Assembly (NCBI GenBank): GCA_030145015.1
Contig: JAQYWI010000163.1
Span: forward strand, 1-12,736
Direction: 5' to 3'
Origin: Desulfobacterales bacterium
GTDB taxonomy: Bacteria > Desulfobacterota > Desulfobacteria > Desulfobacterales > JAHEIW01
Length of the DNA stretch: 12,736 nucleotides
In this document: piece after piece, positions 7,371 through 12,736 of the stretch
Layout of the letters: each line of letters starts with the position of its first letter
How positions within the stretch are numbered: position 1 is the first letter of the stretch
The notes under the pieces: generated by a model
Seen by the model: the letters and a program-made list of their open reading frames with translations, nothing else
Database searches by the model: none
Told to the model about the DNA's origin: nothing
Made by a program: the position numbers and the translations under genes

Positions 7371-7435
7371 AGAACCTCCTCTCTAAATTGAGATATATGC
7401 AAAATCGAAAAACTACAGATTTATTGCGGATAACT

Positions 7436-8941
7436 TCATCGGTAATCAGTTTCCACAAACATTTTATCCATAAAAAATGGATCGTCGAAATGACGTTTGC
7501 CTACGAAGGCCACTGCATGACGGCCCCATTGGCGCATGGCTCCTGGAGAAAGGACACCCGTGGGCCAGAGGATAAACCGTTCCAACCTTTCACTCCCTGG
7601 TGCAATGCTGTACAGATTGAACATGCTCCTTCGAGCGTCTTTTGAATAGGGAAGGCTTCGGAGTTGACCATAGTCTACAAGTGAATAAACCGCCATTGCG
7701 GGCTGCAATTCTCGAGATAAGGGATAAAGGTGCTGAACGTAATGGGTCCCGCTCTCCATGGCCAGTGTCATAAAGTCCTTTGAAGGATTGACATCAGGTG
7801 CCGTGAGTATCAACGGCGGCTCATCGTAATCTATCTTTTCACGAACCTGCAGCCGTTTTGTGGGGTAAGCCTTGTAATAGCATCCGCAGTTATGAATCGT
7901 CTCGTAAGAAAGCGGTTCTCCATTATTGTCCAAAGTGACACGATAATTTAATCCATCAAGTAACCCCCCAAAAATGTCCAAAGCGCCCTTCTTGGGTCGC
8001 GAGGGAAACCAGATGATGTAGTTAAGTTGTGTAAGAATTTTTTTTCCGAAGCGGGTAAAGGAAAGAAGGGTGTATGTAACAGGTTTGTCGGTATTGATAT
8101 CAAGAACACCTTTGTCGGTCCAAATTGGTGCTCCGATACGGTCATAGTCGCCTTGGATCTGGACTTCCCAGGCCGGCGCATACATCCAAAAAAGAGCCTC
8201 CCGCTCCTCGGGAGAGTACACGGGGATGCCTAATGCATCACGCTTATTCGGATCGACGATTTGACGTACTGACGACATATCGATTTTTTTGGCTGGAACG
8301 TAACGAATAGATCGCCAATTGGCGGGAGGTTCAAGTAAAAAGCTTTTATGTACCTCGGCATGCCAATTTGACACCCCGTTAGCAACAAACAAACTGGTGA
8401 GCGGGTAAATGCCAAAAACCCTGCGAAGTGAAATATAATCATCGGGCACTGAAACACTTTTACTCAATTCCTCCTGATGTTTGACATTCTGAAAATCCGC
8501 AGCCTTAAGAAGGTCGCCACAGGTGGCAACCTTACTGAAAAGTCCGGCTCTGTTGTTCACTGAGTCTAGTTCAGCGACAGCCGAATTAGGCAGGTTTGCA
8601 ATTTCATATTTGCGGGCATCTTGATCCAGTGCTTGCATTCGGTCCGCCCATTTAGCAAAGGCGGCTTGGTTGTCAACCTCTTCGCGAAACGAGGCTATGA
8701 ATCGATTCACTCTTAAGTATGGATAATTTTTTACCCGGAAAACACCCGGATCAAGAACCTCAGCTTCTTCGGTTCTTTTATCAAGTGATGCAAAAAAATC
8801 CGCACAACTGCCGAGTGGTCCGTTTTCACCAATGCGATCCGATTGGGTAGGCACCGGTACAATTGCGCAGCCAGCCAATAAAAGGGCCAATAAAAAGAAC
8901 GTGCATATGACTTGAAGGATTGAACACCGGGATCTGTCCAT
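7436..8941 (-). CDS. Large lipoprotein of unknown function
   Basis: Protein of 501 aa with a lipoprotein signal: a hydrophobic stretch followed by LLAGC, giving lipidated Cys25. I do not recognise a named family with certainty. The mature part is soluble-looking, rich in aromatic residues, and has no repeats. Possible landmarks are the HNCGCYYKAYP motif near 350-360 (two cysteines beside His and Tyr), WMYAPAWEVQIQGDYDRIG near 252-270, a QLNYIIWFPSRPKKGALDI strand near 305-323, and RQWGRHAVAFVGKRHFDDPF near 470-489 at the C-terminus. Residue +2 is Ala, not Asp, so outer-membrane sorting is expected under the usual rule. ATG 8941 has a weak GGGAT site. The upstream SRPBCC-like gene ends 13 bases earlier, which strongly implies co-transcription. 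An enzymatic role for the Cys/His motif is possible but unproven. Confidence 0.85.
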   Translation of the reverse strand: MDRSRCSILQVICTFFLLALLLAGCAIVPVPTQSDRIGENGPLGSCADFFASLDKRTEEAEVLDPGVFRVKNYPYLRVNRFIASFREEVDNQAAFAKWADRMQALDQDARKYEIANLPNSAVAELDSVNNRAGLFSKVATCGDLLKAADFQNVKHQEELSKSVSVPDDYISLRRVFGIYPLTSLFVANGVSNWHAEVHKSFLLEPPANWRSIRYVPAKKIDMSSVRQIVDPNKRDALGIPVYSPEEREALFWMYAPAWEVQIQGDYDRIGAPIWTDKGVLDINTDKPVTYTLLSFTRFGKKILTQLNYIIWFPSRPKKGALDIFGGLLDGLNYRVTLDNNGEPLSYETIHNCGCYYKAYPTKRLQVREKIDYDEPPLILTAPDVNPSKDFMTLAMESGTHYVQHLYPLSRELQPAMAVYSLVDYGQLRSLPYSKDARRSMFNLYSIAPGSERLERFILWPTGVLSPGAMRQWGRHAVAFVGKRHFDDPFFMDKMFVETDYR

Positions 8942-8954
8942 ACTCTATCCCTTT

Positions 8955-9629
8955 TTATTTGTGAGTTTCATTGTAATATCGGCTTTTTAAGTGCAATATT
9001 GTCTCCTGTTCCCAATGTGCCGTGTATGACAAAAAATCCTTCATTCCCCCCCTCCAGGGATAGTTTGCCCAGAGGGAGGCACCCCAAAAATCGAAATAAG
9101 CCACCTGGGTAACCCGGGTTTTTTCTGTTACCGACTCCAGCTGTATATGCCCATAATGGAATTTCTGCCTGCATTGTTTCGGATTCAGGAGAACAAAATC
9201 CAACCGGTATGTTTCCGGGAACCCTGCGGTCTGCCACCGGAAATATACATCCGGGCCATAGGTATATTTGTCTTCGGTAATAAACGTATTGCCATTTTGC
9301 GAAATGAAATTGTGCTCCCGAATATATTTGTTTTTTACTAAAAAATCATTATCAAAATCTGTTTTGAACTTCCAGTATACATCGATTGGAGCTTCAACAA
9401 GATAGACAAGCTTATACGCTTTACCCCCTCTTTTATCCGGGGCTATTTGATAAATGAATACTTGGTCGTTTACTAATCGTTTCTGCCTGGTTTGCGCATT
9501 AGTCGAATAGGGAATAACTAAATGACAAAATAGGTTTGTCACCCAAATTATTATTGGCAAAATGATAAATAAACGTCGGGCCAAGTGCGTCAAAAAAGGT
9601 TTCAGGCAACTCATCGTTATTCTGGTCAC
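8955..9629 (-). CDS. Membrane-anchored or exported SRPBCC-like protein
   Basis: Protein of up to 224 aa. A hydrophobic segment (about 19-40, RLFIILPIIIWVTNLFCHLV) is followed by a possible cleavage site near STNAQ (42-46), so it is either a signal peptide or an N-terminal anchor. The rest resembles a START/polyketide-cyclase-like (SRPBCC) fold: LVYLVEAPIDVYWKFKTDFD (75-94), central strands, and a long C-terminal helix around MKDFLSYTAHWEQETILHL. Such folds bind hydrophobic ligands in a deep cavity. The assignment comes from this pattern only and is moderate. The start is uncertain: GTG 9629 lies close to GGAAAGG, while ATG 9614 (219 aa) has no nearby ribosome site. The gene heads the four-gene envelope operon, with a promoter-like site about 30 bases upstream. 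Confidence 0.8.
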   Translation of the reverse strand: MTRITMSCLKPFLTHLARRLFIILPIIIWVTNLFCHLVIPYSTNAQTRQKRLVNDQVFIYQIAPDKRGGKAYKLVYLVEAPIDVYWKFKTDFDNDFLVKNKYIREHNFISQNGNTFITEDKYTYGPDVYFRWQTAGFPETYRLDFVLLNPKQCRQKFHYGHIQLESVTEKTRVTQVAYFDFWGASLWANYPWRGGMKDFLSYTAHWEQETILHLKSRYYNETHK

Positions 9630-9659
9630 GACCTTTCCGCCACATCATTTATTGATATT

Positions 9660-9688
9660 TTCATAAAAAAGGCAGACCCACCATTCAA
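9660..9688 (-). promoter_or_regulatory. Predicted promoter of the envelope operon
   Basis: On the - strand, TTGAAT (9688-9683) and TATGAA (9665-9660) are separated by exactly 17 bases, a reasonable sigma-70 arrangement. It lies about 30 bases before the GTG start of the SRPBCC-like gene and after the thioesterase stop. It would allow the operon to be expressed independently of the thioesterase gene. Confidence 0.45.
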
Positions 9689-9764
9689 GAATAAATTAAT
9701 TTCAGAATTTAATATTTCAGGTTCCATCCGGTACCTACTCCGGCTTCGAGTAATTCACCATTTT

Positions 9765-10187
9765 TTAAAGGAAAGGAATGGGCTTCCCCGTTCGATAAGC
9801 CAGGGCAGAGCAGGTGGCAATTAGATTGCCGTTTTGGTCGGTGACCTTTATGTCGTACCCGGCGGTCTTTTTGGTCCGGCTGGCCTGTTTGGCCTCCGCG
9901 CGCAGCCGAACACCAGGTTGAGGACTGGAAACGTAGGTCACATTTACATTTAGCGCCACAGCGATGGTGCCGTCGGTCTGGCCGGCGGTTTCAAAGGCTT
10001 CATCAATTAGCGCAAACACAGCGCCGCCATGAGCGCGCTCATAGATATTGTTCATATTGACCGGATCATAAATCATTTCTACAGCTGAATAACCCAGCTC
10101 CAATTCCACCAGATTCATCTTCATTACTTTTGCGAAAGGCTCTTTTTTTACCGCCGCATAAATAGCATCGCTTACCTTTTGATCCAT
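9765..10187 (-). CDS. PaaI-like hotdog-fold acyl-CoA thioesterase
   Basis: Cytosolic protein of 140 aa with the single hotdog fold of the PaaI/YbgC-like thioesterases, which hydrolyse acyl-CoA esters, often aryl-acyl or phenylacetyl-CoA. The active-site helix reads HGGAVFALIDEAFETAG (about 53-69), with HGG and a following Asp as the probable catalytic acid. The strands NVNVTYVSSPQPGVRLRAEA and GYDIKVTDQNGNLIATCSAL complete the fold. I chose ATG 10187 because GGAG lies seven bases upstream. TTG 10193 would put that site only two bases away. It is the first - strand gene of this half of the window and ends 135 bases before the envelope operon, without a clear terminator. The true substrate is unknown. 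With ETF nearby, acyl-CoA turnover is a natural context (inference). Confidence 0.93.
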   Translation of the reverse strand: MDQKVSDAIYAAVKKEPFAKVMKMNLVELELGYSAVEMIYDPVNMNNIYERAHGGAVFALIDEAFETAGQTDGTIAVALNVNVTYVSSPQPGVRLRAEAKQASRTKKTAGYDIKVTDQNGNLIATCSALAYRTGKPIPFL

Positions 10188-10208
10188 CGTCAATCTCCAA
10201 TCTCAAGT

Positions 10209-10313
10209 TAGGGGCTTCGCCCAATTGGAATGTTGGGCACGAAGTGAAGCTTTAGCGCTATGCTGGAATATTGGAACTATGGGTTTTGGGATGTTGCAAT
10301 ATTGGGTAAATGG
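10209..10313. repeat. Palindromic segment plus degenerate 8-base-period array (TGGAATAT type)
   Basis: Positions 10219-10224 and 10233-10238 pair (GCCCAA/TTGGGC), and the outer bases 10214-10218 and 10246-10250 pair as GCTTC/GAAGC. From 10264 to 10311 six units follow with an 8-base register: TGGAATAT, TGGAACTA, TGGGTTTT, GGGATGTT, GCAATATT and GGGTAAAT. The block lies just upstream of the thioesterase start on the - strand. It has no coding potential. Its pattern is roughly the complement of the arrays at 10371-10402 and 10704-10751. Confidence 0.6.
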
Positions 10314-10370
10314 TAAAATTCATCCTATTGATAAAATTTAAAATGGATAATATCCTTTGAAAACCCGTTA

Positions 10371-10402
10371 TTCCGCCGTTCCACTATTCCATTATTCCAT
10401 GA
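10371..10402. repeat. 8-base tandem repeat, TTCCATTA type
   Basis: Four consecutive 8-base units: TTCCGCCG, TTCCACTA, TTCCATTA, TTCCATGA. Each starts with TTCC. The array lies in the thioesterase-cheR gap and is the approximate reverse complement of the TGGAATAT units at 10264-10311, which makes the two blocks a loose inverted pair. Confidence 0.7.
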
Positions 10403-10703
10403 TTGAGGCAAAAACTAATACCCCAAGAAGTAGGCTGCCTTTGTATTCAGTTATAGAAATTGTGAGACATTAAATTACTGTTGAATCTTTGGTTTAAGCC
10501 CAATTCATATTACCTGTTCCAATTTCTGCGCCAATTAAGCGCTACAGCAAACCACGCCTTTTTGCAAGCATCCAAACCTATGAAATTCATGGCTTATAAA
10601 TACATTATTTGTGAATAACGGGATTTTTTTAAAGACACCAAATACCTATTAGCGGGATCAGCGTTTTCGTGCAAGAACTTTCAATACGCCATTGCTGCAG
10701 TTC
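10403..10703. other. Intergenic stretch with no recognised feature
   Basis: About 300 AT-rich bases between two repeat arrays. I find no open reading frame with a ribosome site, no strong terminator and no convincing promoter pair. TATAAA at 10595-10600 has no -35 element at the right distance. It probably contains the unrecognised promoter of the CheR-like gene. Confidence 0.5.
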
Positions 10704-10751
10704 TTCAACACTCCAATACCCCAGCGCTCCACCACTCCAACACTCCAACGC
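10704..10751. repeat. 8-base tandem repeat, TCCAACAC type
   Basis: Six consecutive 8-base units without spacers: TTCAACAC, TCCAATAC, CCCAGCGC, TCCACCAC, TCCAACAC, TCCAACGC. It ends 48 bases before the likely start of the CheR-like gene, so it probably lies in its promoter or leader. An upstream ATG at 10692 in the same frame would translate it into low-complexity sequence, which I consider non-coding. Confidence 0.75.
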
Positions 10752-10799
10752 AAAGATTTTTCCTTGAATAACTGCAAAAGCCGGCTTAAATTTAGACCT

Positions 10800-11600
10800 A
10801 TGGATGATGATCAGTTTCGACAGCTTCTTGATCGGTTCAATTATTCATGGACCGGCTATCGCAAAGTCAGAAAAGGCGTTAAAAAACGCATATCCCGACA
10901 TATGCAGGAATTAAATTGCCCGAATATAAAAGTCTATTTAAATTTGTTAAATCAAAGCGATGCGGTTCGGCAGGAATCTGAAAGGCGGATGACGGTTTCA
11001 ATCAGCCGGTTTTTTCGTGATCGCAAACTCTGGCATGATCTGGAAGATGATATTTTGCCCGGTATGATTGAAACCGAAAAGAAAATATTTCAGGTATGGT
11101 CAGCGGGTTGCGCCCGTGGAGAAGAGGTGTACAGTTTCAAGATTGTCTGGGATCGCTTAATGGGGAAAAATGCTCAGGCGCCCGACCTCGGGATAACGGC
11201 CACCGACATGCATCCGGATTATATCGAAAAGGCCAAGGCCGGGATATACACCCAAAGCAGTTTGAAGGAGGTTCCGCCGGACATTCGCGAACATTATTTT
11301 GATATTAGAAAAAGCGGTCATCACTTTGAGGTAAAGGCGTTCCTTAAAAAAGGCATTGATTGGAAAGTACAGGATATTTTCACAGATCCGCCCGGGTCGG
11401 CGTTTGATATCATCTTTTTAAGAAACAATCTTTTAACTTACTATATGGAGCGTAAAAAAAAAGAGGGCTTGAGCAAGGTTATCAAAGCCCTTGCGCCTGA
11501 TGGCCGGCTTATAGTAGGGTCCCACGAAAAATTGCCTCCTGGAACGTTAAATATCAAACAGCATAATTCCATTCCGTGGGCGTACCGGCAGGAAGCTTAA
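10800..11600 (+). CDS. Orphan CheR-family SAM-dependent methyltransferase
   Basis: Protein of 266 aa with the CheR layout. The N-terminal helical domain (about 1-70) ends in ISRFFRDRKLWHDLEDDILP, the counterpart of the CheR FFRD motif. The SAM-binding loop is VWSAGCARGEEVYSF (about 99-113), where most CheR proteins read AGCSTGEEPYS. ATDMHPDYIEKAKAGIY (about 134-150) matches the next motif. IIFLRNNLLTYY (about 204-215) matches the CRNVLIYF block, with Arg-Asn kept. CheR methylates glutamates of chemoreceptors, but there is no receptor, cheB, cheA or cheW gene in the window, so the target may be different. I chose ATG 10800 because homology starts there. No good ribosome site precedes it. The longer ATG at 10692 would add 36 residues translated from the repeat array. 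Altered residues in the SAM loop leave activity open. Confidence 0.88.
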   Translation: MDDDQFRQLLDRFNYSWTGYRKVRKGVKKRISRHMQELNCPNIKVYLNLLNQSDAVRQESERRMTVSISRFFRDRKLWHDLEDDILPGMIETEKKIFQVWSAGCARGEEVYSFKIVWDRLMGKNAQAPDLGITATDMHPDYIEKAKAGIYTQSSLKEVPPDIREHYFDIRKSGHHFEVKAFLKKGIDWKVQDIFTDPPGSAFDIIFLRNNLLTYYMERKKKEGLSKVIKALAPDGRLIVGSHEKLPPGTLNIKQHNSIPWAYRQEA

Positions 11601-11622
11601 CTGCCCCGAACCTTTACTTGAG

Positions 11623-11650
11623 TTGACAGAATTCGAAAGTAAGTTAAAAT
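11623..11650 (+). promoter_or_regulatory. Near-consensus sigma-70 promoter without a downstream gene
   Basis: TTGACA (11623-11628) and TAAAAT (11645-11650) are separated by 16 bases. It starts 23 bases after the stop of the CheR-like gene and points into a gap with no + strand reading frame, before a gene on the opposite strand. It may drive a small RNA or antisense transcript. Confidence 0.5.
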
Positions 11651-11656
11651 ATTAAT

Positions 11657-11738
11657 TGTCACTGTTTTTCAGTGATCTACCCAAGTTCAGATACGTTTAC
11701 AATCTGAAAATATGAGGACGCCAGATACTTGGTTTTTA
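11657..11738 (+). ncRNA. Candidate small structured RNA
   Basis: Downstream of the promoter-like site lies TCACTG-TTTTT-CAGTGA (11659-11675, a perfect 6-bp stem). A nested structure follows: CCAAGT (11681-11686) pairs with ACTTGG (11727-11732), alternatively TTCAGAT (11686-11692) with ATCTGAA (11702-11708). The run GGTTTTTATT follows at once, as in a weak intrinsic terminator. Transcription from about 11657 to 11738 would give an RNA of about 80 bases. This is inference. No known RNA family is recognised, and the region could instead be the 3' end of the cheR transcript. Confidence 0.3.
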
Positions 11739-11765
11739 TTGTTGATATCTGTAATTTAGGCTCAG

Positions 11766-11860
11766 TTGCGATTAGTTGGAGAAATCGCAAGTTGATAATG
11801 TCGGGCATCAGGTAAGGCGCTAAAACAAAGCGGAAGTTGGCACCTGAGACCATTGTTTTA
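11766..11860. other. Two perfect 8-bp inverted repeats in the cheR-hydrolase gap
   Basis: TTGCGATT (11766-11773) pairs with AATCGCAA (11783-11790) over a 9-base loop. TAAAACAA (11821-11828) pairs with TTGTTTTA (11853-11860) over 24 bases, with an inner TGG/CCA. The second hairpin lies 14 bases beyond the hydrolase stop on the - strand and may protect that mRNA, but no T-run follows it. No gene is visible in 11601-11874. Confidence 0.55.
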
Positions 11861-11874
11861 AGGCGTTTCTATGG

Positions 11875-12736
11875 CTAACCAGCGAAGAATTCTAAGGCGC
11901 GCTTTGTCACGAGTTCCGGATGGTCTTCAGCAATGAAATGACCACAATTTGGCACCAGTTCAACCTTTAAGTTGTCAGCGTAAGGCTCGTACCCTTTCAG
12001 AAGCTCTGGTGCGAGGGCAAAATCTCGCGTGCCAAAGAATATCAAGGTAGGAGTTAACAGGCGCGAAGACCGGTACCGCCCACGAATTATAGGTATAAGC
12101 TCACGCAGGAGAAAACTACGGTACAGCCGTACGCTGGCATAAGCGCGAGCCGGCTCCTGGATTTGGCTGGTGTAAGCGGCGATTTCATCATCGGACCAAG
12201 TTTTGTTAACAACTCCCCATTGAAGAAGCAGACGCACGAAGCCACTTTGATGTTGGATTAACCACTTGCCAAGGAAGGGACTTGCGATAACCCATTGATA
12301 CCAAAAGCGCCACAAATGTAAGGTCCGTGAGTCTAACGTCTGAAACGGATGAGGAATATTGAGCGCCAAATAGCGCTTTATGCGTTCAGGCTGACGCAAA
12401 CAAAGGAGAAATGCGATCCAGCCGCCCCAATCGTGGGCCATCAATCGAATGCGCTTGAGCTTAAGAGTGTCCAGCAAGGCGATTATATCGTCTACGAATT
12501 GTTCTTTTTCGTAACTCGTCGCTGGCGCATCCGACCATCCGAAGCCACGCAGGTCAGGGCAGATAACAGTATAGTATTGAGCGAGATGAGGAATCTGATA
12601 ACGCCACATATACCAGTGTTGTGGCCATCCATGAAGCAGAAGCATAGGTTCGCCACTACCCGCTTCAGCCAGATGCCAATTAAAGCTTTTGACTATCACA
12701 AAGCGATGAGTAACACCCTCAACCTGAGGAAACGAT
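11875..12736 (-). CDS. Alpha/beta hydrolase of epoxide hydrolase/haloalkane dehalogenase type (5' end cut off)
   Basis: At least 287 codons, still open at the right edge. Codons upstream of the internal GTG at 12699 read PQVEGVTHRF, which fits the family N-terminus, so the true start lies outside the window. Numbered from that GTG: oxyanion motif HGWP (23-26), nucleophile elbow AHDWGG with Asp90, probable acid Asp226 in GTRDFA, and catalytic His254 in NCGHFIAEDHPE. An Asp nucleophile followed by Trp is typical of epoxide hydrolases and haloalkane dehalogenases, which open substrates through a covalent ester intermediate. A cap region with many Trp and Tyr residues lies at about 120-210. The substrate cannot be told from sequence, and lipid- or xenobiotic-derived epoxides are possible. 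It is convergent with the cheR-like gene and shows no link to the other genes. Confidence 0.92.
   Translation of the reverse strand, partial: SFPQVEGVTHRFVIVKSFNWHLAEAGSGEPMLLLHGWPQHWYMWRYQIPHLAQYYTVICPDLRGFGWSDAPATSYEKEQFVDDIIALLDTLKLKRIRLMAHDWGGWIAFLLCLRQPERIKRYLALNIPHPFQTLDSRTLHLWRFWYQWVIASPFLGKWLIQHQSGFVRLLLQWGVVNKTWSDDEIAAYTSQIQEPARAYASVRLYRSFLLRELIPIIRGRYRSSRLLTPTLIFFGTRDFALAPELLKGYEPYADNLKVELVPNCGHFIAEDHPELVTKRALEFFAG

Noticed and set aside
10692..10799. An N-terminal extension of the CheR-like protein from ATG 10692.
   Set aside because: It would be translated from the 8-base repeat array, and homology begins at ATG 10800.
11811..11870. A possible integron attC-like site (GGCGCTAAAACAAAG facing TTGTTTTAAGGCG).
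   Set aside because: The conserved RYYYAAC and GTTRRRY ends are missing in both orientations, and no integrase or second cassette is present.

Overview
The window looks like a piece of chromosome from an anaerobic, metabolically versatile Desulfobacterota (former Deltaproteobacteria) organism, probably near Desulfobacterales. This rests on an etfB-etfA pair, soluble PAS/GAF histidine kinases with a cysteine-rich C-terminal insert, an orphan CheR-type methyltransferase, and gene-poor gaps holding short degenerate repeats. It is an inference from gene style, with no marker gene present. I see no rRNA, tRNA, CRISPR array, integrase or transposase.

Left part (1-2833, + strand). A leader with inverted copies of a TGCCTAAAA-type repeat precedes etfB and etfA, the two subunits of an electron transfer flavoprotein. 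They form an operon closed by a clear intrinsic terminator (2110-2143). Directly after it lies a 110-bp near-perfect palindrome (2147-2256). A promoter-like site then leads to a small protein made of two ACT domains.

Signalling block (2871-6182, + strand). A large soluble histidine kinase (PAS-PAS-GAF-HisKA-HATPase) with four cysteines inserted near the end of its ATPase domain is followed by a second, short soluble histidine kinase with no recognisable sensor domain. No response regulator is encoded in the window.

Envelope block (6186-9629, - strand). Four tandem genes meet the second kinase tail to tail with only three bases between. In transcription order they encode a membrane-anchored or exported SRPBCC-like protein, a 501-residue lipoprotein of unknown function, a DUF2092-type periplasmic protein, and a small exported Arg/Gly/His-rich protein with a Cys/Tyr/Asp-rich tail. 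All four carry export signals and the spacing is tight, so they probably act together in the periplasm or outer membrane. I can name no function for the set. A PaaI-like hotdog thioesterase gene lies upstream on the same strand.

Right part (10188-12736). A gap of about 610 bases between the thioesterase and an orphan CheR-like methyltransferase gene contains three degenerate arrays with an 8-base period. Downstream of cheR, a 274-base gap holds a near-consensus sigma-70 promoter and four perfect inverted repeats, possibly an undescribed small RNA. The window ends inside an alpha/beta hydrolase gene of the epoxide hydrolase/haloalkane dehalogenase type on the - strand, whose 5' end is cut off by the window edge.

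The best candidates for something undescribed are the four-gene envelope operon, the 110-bp palindrome, the structured gap at 11601-11874, and the cysteine insert in the large kinase.
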